A DNA stretch of 64,000 bases from Mycoplasmatota bacterium (GTDB lineage: Bacteria > Bacillota_I > Bacilli_A > Haloplasmatales > Haloplasmataceae). A program made the translations under genes and the position numbers. The stretch is taken from positions 1,178,001-1,242,000 of the forward strand of contig CP074573.1 in assembly GCA_018394295.1 (NCBI GenBank), given 5' to 3'. The notes beneath the pieces are model-generated. The model had not been told where the DNA came from. It did no database searches and saw only the letters and a list, made by a program, of their open reading frames with translations. Shown here piece after piece: positions 1 through 7,925 of this stretch (its first letter is position 1; each line of letters opens with the position of its first letter).

Positions 1-44
1 ATATGATAAGTACCAATACCAGTTCCTAAAATACCTATTTTCAT
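1..44 (-). CDS. Gfo/Idh/MocA-type NAD(P) oxidoreductase, N-terminal fragment (partial)
   Basis: The minus strand has an ATG at 44-42 preceded by an AAAGG ribosome site (about 53-57). It opens with MKIGILGTGIGTYH before running off the window edge. The G-x-G-x-x-G nucleotide-binding turn straight after an N-terminal beta strand is typical of Rossmann dehydrogenases of the Gfo/Idh/MocA group. Only 14 residues are visible, so the substrate cannot be named. It diverges from the WYL regulator at 142, with a shared palindrome between them, so it is the likely target of that regulator. Confidence 0.5.
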   Translation of the reverse strand, partial: MKIGILGTGIGTYH

Positions 45-83
45 TGTATCATTCCTTTCATTATTTGATAGTTCAAGTGTATC

Positions 84-121
84 ATTATATTGTTGACAAC
101 TATGTGTCAACAATATAAAAT
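84..121. promoter_or_regulatory. 12-bp inverted repeat with divergent promoters between oxidoreductase and WYL regulator
   Basis: ATATTGTTGACA (87-98) and TGTCAACAATAT (105-116) form a perfect 12-bp inverted repeat with a 6-bp spacer. A -35 TTGACA lies inside each arm. The plus-strand -35 (93-98) has a TAAAAT 17 bp downstream (116-121). The minus-strand -35 (110-105) faces a TATAAT (89-84) 15 bp away. A regulator bound here would cover both promoters. That the adjacent WYL protein is this regulator is inference. Confidence 0.6.
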
Positions 122-141
122 TATTTAGAAAGGGTGATTAA

Positions 142-1098
142 ATGAGATTACATAGACTTATAGCGATTATTTTATTAGTTGAATCTAGAGGTGTTGTAAA
201 AGCCAAAGAAATAGCTTCAGCGCTTGAAGTTTCCATAAGAACAATTTATCGGGATATAGAAACCTTATGTCAAGCAGGAATTCCATTAATGACAACAACT
301 GGTAAAAATGGTGGGATTTCTTTTGTTAGTCAATATTCTCTTGATTTAAATCACTTTTATGGTGATGAAGTCATTCAGTTGTATTTAACAGGGATGGGTA
401 TTCGTCCTATCAATGAAACAGAGACAAAACAAAAACTACAGAATGCTTTGTTTAAACTTGAAGCTAATCTACCTGATAATTTTAAATCTGATATTATTAA
501 AGTTAAAAAAAGGATTTATTATGATGAAACACCATGGTGGGGTGAAATAAAAAAAATCAAGTATTTAGAATTAATCAGAAAAGCAGTTATTCAATCGATT
601 AAGCTTAAAATAACTTATTTAAGATATCAAGGAGATAAGTCAAAAAGAATAATTGAACCCTATGGAATTGTTTCTAAACAACTCGATTGGTACTTAATTG
701 CCTATGATGAATATAGAAAAGAAATTAGAACTTTCAAATGTGAAAGAATTGTTAATATAGAAACACTATCTGAAACATTTAGAATACCAGATAATTTTTC
801 ATTAGAATCTTATTGGAAAAATAGTGAAAATAGATTTAAAAAAGAAAAACGAGTTAAAGAAATATATCCTGTTACTGTTAAAGTTAACAAAGATCATGAT
901 TTTATATTAAAGGATTTAGAGATATTGGATTCTAAATTAATTGATAATAAAATAATTGCAGTGGTTAATCTATATAAATATGAATTTGCTTGTATTGAAG
1001 CATTAGAAATCGCAGGTTTTGCTGAAATAGTAGAACCACTTGTTTTAAGAGAACATGTTAAAACTGGATTGACTAAAATATTAGCTATATATAAATAA
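142..1098 (+). CDS. HTH plus WYL domain transcriptional regulator (YafY type)
   Basis: This 318-residue protein has a DeoR/HTH_11-like winged helix at about residues 1-60 (AKEIASALEVSIRTIYRDIE) and a WYL domain at about 140-215. The WYL core motif is seen as LDWYLIAYD, followed by FKCERI. Such proteins are ligand-responsive DNA-binding regulators in the cytoplasm; WYL domains sense nucleotides or other small ligands. The C-terminal WCX-like extension reaches the usual length for the family. The ATG at 142 follows an AAAGGGTG ribosome site. It stands alone, divergent from a partial oxidoreductase, with a long palindrome in between that suggests autoregulation plus control of the neighbour. The ligand is unknown. 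Confidence 0.88.
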   Translation: MRLHRLIAIILLVESRGVVKAKEIASALEVSIRTIYRDIETLCQAGIPLMTTTGKNGGISFVSQYSLDLNHFYGDEVIQLYLTGMGIRPINETETKQKLQNALFKLEANLPDNFKSDIIKVKKRIYYDETPWWGEIKKIKYLELIRKAVIQSIKLKITYLRYQGDKSKRIIEPYGIVSKQLDWYLIAYDEYRKEIRTFKCERIVNIETLSETFRIPDNFSLESYWKNSENRFKKEKRVKEIYPVTVKVNKDHDFILKDLEILDSKLIDNKIIAVVNLYKYEFACIEALEIAGFAEIVEPLVLREHVKTGLTKILAIYK

Positions 1099-1130
1099 AA
1101 AAATAAACTCAACGAGGAGTTTATTTTTTT
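1097..1130. terminator. Bidirectional terminator between WYL regulator and topB
   Basis: AAAAATAAACTC (1099-1110) pairs with GAGTTTATTTTT (1117-1128) and ends in a T run. The A-rich 5' side gives the same shape on the minus strand, so it can serve both convergent genes. The topB stop codon lies within it. Confidence 0.8.
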
Positions 1131-3298
1131 ACTTGAAAATTCTTTAATGCATCAGCTAAACTAGAGTTAACCGTTACATCATTTTCTTTGTTTATTTTAT
1201 TAAGATATTTAGAAACATCTTTTTTAGAAAGACTATTTTTTTCTTTTTTCTTACGCTCATTGAATGTTGACATTTTTTCTTTATGGCCACATCCACAAAT
1301 GAATATTTGATTATCACCTTCACCATATAACTCTAATTTTTTATGACAAATAGGACACCTAGCATTGGTGAGTTTAGAGATTGTCTTTCGGTATCCGCAG
1401 GTTCTATCTTGACATACAAGGAGTTTTGCATCTTTTGCTTTAACTTCAAGTAATAATTTACCACAATTTGGACATTCTTTAGATGTTAAGTTATCATGTT
1501 TAAATTTCTGTTCACTTTTTTTAATTTCTTGAACAACTGCCATAGCATAATCCTTCATGTTATGAATATATTCGTTTTTATTTAAGTTTCCTTTAGATAT
1601 TTTAGATAATTTATCTTCCCATTCTGCTGTTAATAAAGGAGATTTCAATTTATTAGGGACTAACTCTAATAATTGTTTTCCTTTAGATGTCGTATAAATG
1701 TCCTTACCTCGTTTTTCAATTAAGAAGATACGGAATAATTTTTCAATAATATCAGCTCGGGTGGCAACGGTTCCTAATCCTCCTGTTTCCCCAATGGTTT
1801 TTATAAGATTTTTATTGCTGCTTTCCATATATTTTACTGGGTTTTCCATTGCTTTTAATAAAGTACCTTCAGTAAAAGGAGCAGGTGGTTTAGTTTGACC
1901 TGACGTTTGTTTTAATGTTTTAATGTTTAACGTATCACCTTTATTTATATCAGGTAATACTTGATCTTCTGATTCATCTTCATCAATAGCTTGGTAAATT
2001 GCTTTCCATCCATTTGAAATAACTCGTTTTCCTTTAGCAGTAAACAATTCACTTCCAATATTTGTATGAATAGTAATTTGTTCATACTCAAAAGGTGGAT
2101 ACAATACAGCTAAGAAGCGTTTAACAACTAAATCATATATCTTAAATTCTCTATCATTTAATTGAGATAAACTCACTCTCTGTTCTGTAGGGATTATCGC
2201 ATGATGGTCTGATACTTTAGTATTATCTACAAATGAACGATTTGATTTAATTGGTTTACTTAACAAATTTTGCGCAATTGAAACATAATTACCAATTTTT
2301 ACAGCTTGAATGCGATCTTTTAAAGTACCAACAATATCTGTAGTTAAATACTTTGAATCTGTTCTCGGATAGGTTAAGGCTTTATGACGTTCATATAAAC
2401 TTTGCATAATAGATAATGTTTCTTTTGCCGAAAAACCATAAATTCTATTTGCATCACGCTGTAGTTCCGTCAAATCATATAAATTAGGCGCGTATTGCTT
2501 TTTAAAACTTTTTTGAACCTCAGTTACTACTGCCTTTTTATTTCGTAAGTTGTTGACTAATTGATCGCATAAACCTTTATTAAAAGATTTAATATCATTT
2601 GTTTTTTTATCATGCCAAGTAAGCTTAATTTGATCAGATAGAGCAGTGATACCATAGTAATCTTTGGGTTTAAAATTTCGTATTTCTTGTTCCCGTTTTG
2701 CGATAATTGCTAGAGTTGGTGTTTGTACTCTACCACAAGATAATTGTGCATTATATTTAGTTGTCAAAGCACGGGTTGCATTGATTCCTATATACCAATC
2801 AGCAAACGCTCTTGATTGGGCAGATGCATATAGATTTTCATATAGGCGACCATCTTTTAACTGCTTAAATCCATCAGAAATGGCTTTATCGGTTACTGAA
2901 GATATCCATAACCGTTTAATTTTTTTTCTTACATTTGCTTTTTCTAATATCCAACGAGCAACGAGTTCACCCTCACGACCAGCATCAGTCGCAATGACAA
3001 TTTCATGAACATCTTTACGATACATTTGTTTTTTAACAATGGAATATTGTTTGCTAGTTTTAGGGATGACTTCAAGCTCTAATTCTTTTGGCATTATCGG
3101 TAAATCCTCTAAGCGCCAGGATTTAAATTTCATATTGTATTTTTCAGGATTTGCTAAGGTAACTAAATGCCCTAAAGCCCAGGTTACAATATATTCATTA
3201 CCTTCAATAAATCCATATTCTTTTTTATGACATTTTAATACTCTTCCTATATCTCTGGCAACAGAAGGTTTCTCAGCTAAGACTAATGTTTTACTCAT
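1121..3298 (-). CDS. topB: DNA topoisomerase III (type IA)
   Basis: This 725-residue protein relaxes and decatenates DNA through a 5'-phosphotyrosine intermediate. The N-terminal Toprim domain starts with LVLAEKPSVARDIGRVL and carries the acidic DAGREGELVAR metal motif. The active-site region reads ALTYPRTDS, with the Tyr as nucleophile. The C-terminus holds two Cys-rich zinc ribbons: CPNCGKLL...CQDRTCGY (about 625-655) and CPICHKKL...CGCGH (about 660-685). Length matches Firmicutes TopB. It is transcribed alone, convergent with the WYL regulator. In low-GC Firmicutes TopB is often found on both chromosomes and mobile elements, but nothing mobile is visible beside it here. Confidence 0.95.
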   Translation of the reverse strand: MSKTLVLAEKPSVARDIGRVLKCHKKEYGFIEGNEYIVTWALGHLVTLANPEKYNMKFKSWRLEDLPIMPKELELEVIPKTSKQYSIVKKQMYRKDVHEIVIATDAGREGELVARWILEKANVRKKIKRLWISSVTDKAISDGFKQLKDGRLYENLYASAQSRAFADWYIGINATRALTTKYNAQLSCGRVQTPTLAIIAKREQEIRNFKPKDYYGITALSDQIKLTWHDKKTNDIKSFNKGLCDQLVNNLRNKKAVVTEVQKSFKKQYAPNLYDLTELQRDANRIYGFSAKETLSIMQSLYERHKALTYPRTDSKYLTTDIVGTLKDRIQAVKIGNYVSIAQNLLSKPIKSNRSFVDNTKVSDHHAIIPTEQRVSLSQLNDREFKIYDLVVKRFLAVLYPPFEYEQITIHTNIGSELFTAKGKRVISNGWKAIYQAIDEDESEDQVLPDINKGDTLNIKTLKQTSGQTKPPAPFTEGTLLKAMENPVKYMESSNKNLIKTIGETGGLGTVATRADIIEKLFRIFLIEKRGKDIYTTSKGKQLLELVPNKLKSPLLTAEWEDKLSKISKGNLNKNEYIHNMKDYAMAVVQEIKKSEQKFKHDNLTSKECPNCGKLLLEVKAKDAKLLVCQDRTCGYRKTISKLTNARCPICHKKLELYGEGDNQIFICGCGHKEKMSTFNERKKKEKNSLSKKDVSKYLNKINKENDVTVNSSLADALKNFQVKK

Positions 3299-3471
3299 AA
3301 TAATGTTCCTCTCATATCTATTCTCTTTATGATATCACAAATTTTATTTTTTTCCAAATACGATAATTAATTTAAAGATTTATTGAAAATAGTGTATTTC
3401 TAAACGTTTGTAATGGGTAATTTACCTTTATTAACATAAGATATAATAAACATTAACGAGGGGGATTAACA

Positions 3472-3579
3472 ATGACTGATAGAGGATACTATCCATCTTA
3501 TGGAGATAATTATTTTGCGATTATCTTAGTATTATTTATTCTTTTAGCGATTATTGGTTGTGTTTGCTATTTAGGATAA
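3472..3579 (+). CDS. YjcZ-like small membrane peptide
   Basis: A strong GAGGGGG ribosome site (3459-3464) precedes ATG 3472 and a 35-residue peptide. It has a Tyr/Gly/Asp-rich start (MTDRGYYPSYGDNY) followed by a single hydrophobic helix FAIILVLFILLAIIGCVCY. This layout is that of the YjcZ/SscA family of tiny peptides, common in spore formers, where members help spore coat or germination. A near-perfect terminator follows within 10 bp, so it is its own transcription unit. Two cysteines sit in the helix end. The family call rests on composition and layout only. Confidence 0.7.
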   Translation: MTDRGYYPSYGDNYFAIILVLFILLAIIGCVCYLG

Positions 3580-3585
3580 CATGTT

Positions 3586-3618
3586 ATACCACAGACTCTG
3601 TGGTATTTTTTATTTTTA
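3586..3618 (+). terminator. Rho-independent terminator after YjcZ-like peptide
   Basis: ATACCACAG (3586-3594) and CTGTGGTAT (3598-3606) form a 9-bp perfect stem with a 3-nt loop, followed by a T-rich tract. Confidence 0.9.
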
Positions 3619-3693
3619 ATAATGAAATTTCCTAATACTGTTAGGCATTAAACGAATGGGTGACTCTGATACTAAATATCGAGGAGGATTATA

Positions 3694-4584
3694 TTGAAAA
3701 ATAAATATATTAAAACTTTTGTCATCATTTTACTTACATGCCTTTCTTTTTTAGGTATTTTATCATTTCAACAAGATATATTCAGGAAAAATGATAAAGA
3801 TAATTTATTAGATGTAGTTGAACAAAATAATAATTATGTAATTCAAAATAGTATTATTTCACCAAGGAATTTAAATAATATTATTGAAAACTCCGATGTA
3901 AAAGTAATTTTTATCAAAACAAATAGTAAACCAGGTGTTCTTATTCCTAATAGTATCATTATCAATTATAACCCCCTTTTTTCTATTAAAGGAAATTCTA
4001 ATAATATTTCTACTAAAGGACAAATTAATCAGACATTAAGTAAAGCTGGGATAAATAATGATGATATGATAATTCTTTATGATATAGGTAATAGTCCATA
4101 TGTAACCCGTCTTTTTTGGACATTGAAAATATATGGACATGAATTTGTTAAAATATTAAATGGTGGATTGAATCATTGGATAAATGATGGATATCATACG
4201 ATTTCTCATTCAATTCCAACCAGAGAATCTGTTTATTTAGCAAGTGATAAAAATGAAAAAATGATAGCGACTAATGAGAATATTAAGGAAGCAATTAAAA
4301 ATGAAAATGAAATCATATTAGATGTTCGCTCAAAAGAAGCGTATAATAAAGGACACATTCCTTCTGCAATTAATATTCCCTATCAATATTCTTTAACTAG
4401 CGGAGGAATATTTAAGACATTTGAAGCTCTGCAAAAATTATATCATCCTAAAGGAATTACGCCTAACAAAGATGCGATTTATGTTTATTGTAATACAGGA
4501 AGTAGGGCATCCTTTACTTACTTTGTATTACATGAATTATTAGGCTATAATAATGTGAAGGTTTATATAGGTTCACATTTTTAA
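3694..4584 (+). CDS. Membrane-anchored tandem rhodanese-domain protein
   Basis: The start is TTG at 3694 after a GAGGAGG ribosome site (3681-3687). The 296-residue protein begins with a signal anchor (about residues 5-25) and has two rhodanese folds outside the membrane. The second (about 195-296) shows ILDVRSKEAY, GHIPSAINIPY and the active loop CNTGSRAS with the catalytic Cys. The first (about 45-165) has IILYDIGNS where the loop should be and no Cys, so it is likely a structural, inactive copy. This inactive/active pair is the arrangement of thiosulfate:cyanide sulfurtransferases. The C-terminus stops at VKVYIGSHF, a few residues earlier than the usual GSW-E-W ending. Its sulfur donor and acceptor are unknown. 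Confidence 0.85.
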   Translation: MKNKYIKTFVIILLTCLSFLGILSFQQDIFRKNDKDNLLDVVEQNNNYVIQNSIISPRNLNNIIENSDVKVIFIKTNSKPGVLIPNSIIINYNPLFSIKGNSNNISTKGQINQTLSKAGINNDDMIILYDIGNSPYVTRLFWTLKIYGHEFVKILNGGLNHWINDGYHTISHSIPTRESVYLASDKNEKMIATNENIKEAIKNENEIILDVRSKEAYNKGHIPSAINIPYQYSLTSGGIFKTFEALQKLYHPKGITPNKDAIYVYCNTGSRASFTYFVLHELLGYNNVKVYIGSHF

Positions 4585-4785
4585 TTAAATTTGTTTTTAC
4601 TACACTAAGTTATGAAAAGACTTTTAAATTAACATTAAATAATATTTAGCATAATCTATATAGTATTTTAACTGTATAGGTTATTTTTATTTAATTAATA
4701 CATAATTTTTGTTATAATAGAGATGTAAGATAACTTATATGGTAACTAGATAGTGTTAAAATTTAGTAAAGACAAGGTGAAACAT

Positions 4786-6810
4786 ATGAAAAAATTATCA
4801 AAATTTGCTTTAACAACTTTGATTATCCAAACAATCCTTACATTAGGTTTAAATTGGGTCTTTTTCTTAATATACTATCGTTTGTTTAAATATTCATTTT
4901 TATCAACGAATAAAGTAAATTATGAAGTTAGCCATATTGATTTATTTTTTAACAAAGATTGTAAAAAATTATCTATAATTTCAATTGTTACCTACTTTAT
5001 TTTTATATTATTTTCTTCTTTTACACTACTATTAATTAATGATACTGATTTTTTTTACATATTGAATTTTCAATTATGGTCATTTGTTAAAGGACATTTT
5101 TTAGATGCTATCCTACTTTCTGTCATTATCTTTCTTTTTCTAACCTATGCTTATAAAATTTTAATTAAAAATGTTTATTTTAATATTTATAAAAAGAATC
5201 ATGTCTATTTTAATAATTATAGTGAATTAGATTTAGTGAGTTTTATAATCATCTCCATTCTAACATTAGGTTGGTTTTATATATTATATTTGTTTACTTT
5301 AGGTATCTATGAACTATATCTTTATTGGATAAATAAATATAATAATAAAACAAATTACTATTTTAGTACATTTGGTATTATTTCTTTATTTTTAATCGGA
5401 TTTATGAATGTCATTTTAGTTTATTATCTTGTGATTAATCATGTGTATTTTAATTTTATATCACTATATTTAATTATATTATTTATGTTAAACACGATTT
5501 TGAGTTATGGTTTTTTTGAATTTAAAATGCGTAAATTTTTAAATGGTGATCTTATTATTTTAAACAAAAATCAAGATAAAATATTTAAACCTTATATTAA
5601 TAAAAAAATTCTTCTTTTATGTTCATTTATTATTTTTGTATCATTGTTTTACTCAATTTATAGAATTAATGACTTAAACGAACTATCATTGAATACATAT
5701 GATAATATCAATATAGCAAATCTAAAATGTGAACAATTTGATTCAAATTCAATTTGTTTTAACCGTAATTTAAATATGAATAACGAAGAATTTTCTATAT
5801 GGACAACACCGATTGCATCAAATCAAAATTATAAATATCACCAGCAATTAATTGTATCTATGATTCGTCCATCAGAAATTAAAAATGAAGCAATTCAAAC
5901 GAGTTATAAAGTTAATGATGTTTTTTATACATCCCCAGGTCAAGTATACGCTTATGAGAATGCTTATATATTTGTTCAGACGTATTATAAACGTATATCA
6001 AAGAACTATGTACCAGTATTCAATATCGTTAAAAATCTTGAACTAGTAACTGAAATAAATGATATTGATATTCATTTATCTATTTTAGATAATAATGTCT
6101 ATATCTATGATTTTATGAGCGAAACATTTTCTAAATACGATAGGAATTATAATTATATTGATACGACAAGATTAATGATTGATAATTTAAATATTTCAAT
6201 AAAGTCAAACCATAATAATCTCTACGGATATCATATAGCCAATGAAACGACTTCTTTACATATTGTATCTAACAATATTGAGAAATTGAAATTTTTCATT
6301 TCCTATATAAATCCATTTGTATATGATGAATTAGTTTTCTATTTACACAATTCTTTTTCACAAATATCACAAGAAGAAAGATATCATCGTACAGATGTTG
6401 AATTACTTACCTTCAGAGTCCTTAGAAATACTAAACATATTTCTTATTATAATGATCGATTTTATTTATATATGGATAATATTGCTGATATAAATCATAG
6501 TATGAACCTTAGTTATATTAACAGTGAAAATAATGAATTAATTGAATATTTAGATAAAGAAATTGATCAAATACCTAAAGTATTGACCAATCAAATTAAT
6601 GTTAAATATTTAAATAAGCAATCTCGAATCTTATATACTGATAACTATGATGTTGATTTTCCTGTAAATGATAATAAGATTATATCGCTTTTTCTAGAAG
6701 GTGATCATGATTTTTCAGGGACTATCACTTTTGATTTTAGTATTAAATCAATTAAACAATATTTTGATAATGAAAACATAACTCATGAGACATTGACGAT
6801 AAATAATTAA
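4786..6810 (+). CDS. Large multi-spanning membrane protein of unknown function
   Basis: I do not recognise this 674-residue protein. ATG 4786 is preferred over GTG 4753 because AAGGTG sits just upstream. The N-terminal half (to about residue 300) has roughly eight hydrophobic segments arranged as two similar blocks, each with LTLGLNWV or LTLGWFY-like turns that suggest an internal duplication. The C-terminal half (about 310-674) is polar, Asn/Tyr-rich and free of membrane segments, so it probably lies outside the cell. An extended -10 box (TTGTTATAAT) lies near 4711-4720. It stands alone and ends in a terminator shared with yebC. A sensor or surface-processing role is possible but unsupported. 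Confidence 0.55.
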   Translation: MKKLSKFALTTLIIQTILTLGLNWVFFLIYYRLFKYSFLSTNKVNYEVSHIDLFFNKDCKKLSIISIVTYFIFILFSSFTLLLINDTDFFYILNFQLWSFVKGHFLDAILLSVIIFLFLTYAYKILIKNVYFNIYKKNHVYFNNYSELDLVSFIIISILTLGWFYILYLFTLGIYELYLYWINKYNNKTNYYFSTFGIISLFLIGFMNVILVYYLVINHVYFNFISLYLIILFMLNTILSYGFFEFKMRKFLNGDLIILNKNQDKIFKPYINKKILLLCSFIIFVSLFYSIYRINDLNELSLNTYDNINIANLKCEQFDSNSICFNRNLNMNNEEFSIWTTPIASNQNYKYHQQLIVSMIRPSEIKNEAIQTSYKVNDVFYTSPGQVYAYENAYIFVQTYYKRISKNYVPVFNIVKNLELVTEINDIDIHLSILDNNVYIYDFMSETFSKYDRNYNYIDTTRLMIDNLNISIKSNHNNLYGYHIANETTSLHIVSNNIEKLKFFISYINPFVYDELVFYLHNSFSQISQEERYHRTDVELLTFRVLRNTKHISYYNDRFYLYMDNIADINHSMNLSYINSENNELIEYLDKEIDQIPKVLTNQINVKYLNKQSRILYTDNYDVDFPVNDNKIISLFLEGDHDFSGTITFDFSIKSIKQYFDNENITHETLTINN

Positions 6811-6812
6811 GG

Positions 6813-6849
6813 AAAAAAAAGAGAAAAACAATTAATTTTTCTCTTTTTT
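6813..6849. terminator. Bidirectional terminator between membrane protein and yebC
   Basis: AAAAAAGAGAAAAA (6815-6828) pairs with TTTTTCTCTTTTTT (6836-6849), a 14-bp A/T-rich stem placed between convergent genes. Confidence 0.75.
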
Positions 6850-6856
6850 GATTCTT

Positions 6857-7576
6857 TTAGTCTAATTCTACATTATGATAAATTTCTTGAACATCATCAA
6901 GTTCATTAAGCATCTGAACTAATCGATTAAAATTCTCTTTTTCATCATTAGTTTCTAATTTAATATAATTCATTGGGATCATGGATATTTCTTCAATATC
7001 TATTTTAATTTCAGGTTTTACTTCTTCTAAAGAAGTTTTAATTTTATATAAATCAGATGGTTCACCATAAACGGTAATCACATCATCTTCTGCTTCAATA
7101 TCAGCATCTATTTCTGCATTAATTAAAGCTTCTAATGTTTCATCCTCAGTTAAACCTGTAAAGGATACAATTGAATTATTATTATACATAAATGAAACAC
7201 TACCTGAAACACCCATTTTATTTTTTGTTTTCGTGAAACAATTTCTTACTTCACTGACTGTACGATTAACATTATCGGTTAAGCAATCAACAATGAAAGT
7301 AGATTGACCAGGTCCAAATCCTTCATAACGAACAGAAGTATAAGATTCTGTTGTTCCACTGGATGCCTTTTCAATCGCTCTTTTAATTATGTCAGCTGGA
7401 ACTTGTGCTTTCTTTGCTTTTTCAATGGTGTGTTTTAAAGTTAAATTCATTTCTGGGTCTGGAACCCCTGCTTTTGCTGCTATGTAAATTTCTTTTCCAA
7501 AACGAGAATATACTTTAGTTTTCGCTGCAGATGTTTTAGCCATAGCTGCTTTGCGGACTTCAAATGCTCTTCCCAT
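6857..7576 (-). CDS. yebC: YebC/PmpR family protein (translation or transcription factor)
   Basis: This 239-residue protein matches the family's usual length. It begins MGRAFEVRKAAMAKTSAAK and continues with the conserved FGKEIYIAAKAG and a region like RAIEKASSG...YEGFGPG, all hallmarks of the YebC/PmpR/TACO1 family. Members have been described both as DNA-binding regulators and as ribosome-associated factors that relieve stalling at proline-rich stretches. It is transcribed alone, divergent from typA. Four short palindromes lie in the shared upstream region. Confidence 0.93.
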   Translation of the reverse strand: MGRAFEVRKAAMAKTSAAKTKVYSRFGKEIYIAAKAGVPDPEMNLTLKHTIEKAKKAQVPADIIKRAIEKASSGTTESYTSVRYEGFGPGQSTFIVDCLTDNVNRTVSEVRNCFTKTKNKMGVSGSVSFMYNNNSIVSFTGLTEDETLEALINAEIDADIEAEDDVITVYGEPSDLYKIKTSLEEVKPEIKIDIEEISMIPMNYIKLETNDEKENFNRLVQMLNELDDVQEIYHNVELD

Positions 7577-7607
7577 TTATATCAACCTTTCATTATTTAT
7601 TTTTAAC

Positions 7608-7697
7608 AGTTTTATTAAAACTATTTTAAATAGTTTTAATAAAACTATCATTAATAGTTTTTAATAAAACCATCCTTTATAGTTTAATTTTAAACTA
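7608..7697. repeat. Four regularly spaced palindromes upstream of yebC and typA
   Basis: Near-identical palindromes occur at 7608-7622 (AGTTTTATTAAAACT), 7631-7647 (TAGTTTTAATAAAACTA), 7655-7672 (one-sided degenerate copy) and 7680-7697 (TAGTTTAATTTTAAACTA). Starts are 23, 24 and 25 bp apart, a little over two helical turns. They sit directly upstream of yebC. They could be operator sites for a dimeric regulator or a string of small hairpins in the yebC leader. The rest of the 7577-7925 intergenic region shows no gene. Confidence 0.7.
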
Positions 7698-7925
7698 TTT
7701 TCTTATTTTTCTCAACTTTTTATCTAAAAAATATGAAATTTATGATTTAATAATAATAGGTTTAGAACCATATAACGCATATATAAAAATAGTTTTATTG
7801 CATAATAGGATAATAAAAGATTAGATAAAGAATAAAGAGATAAACTAAACATAGAAAAATATTGAATTATTATTAAAAAAGTTGTACAATTAATTTTGTG
7901 TTTATAAAAAAGGATGGTAATAATT

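Noticed and set aside
894-1112. Minus-strand frame over the end of the WYL regulator
   Set aside because: It runs through the terminator, with no ribosome site and an unremarkable composition.
7608-7697. Regular palindromes looked like a small CRISPR array
   Set aside because: The units are self-complementary, only about 17 bp, with 6-8 bp gaps and no unique spacers. No cas gene is near.
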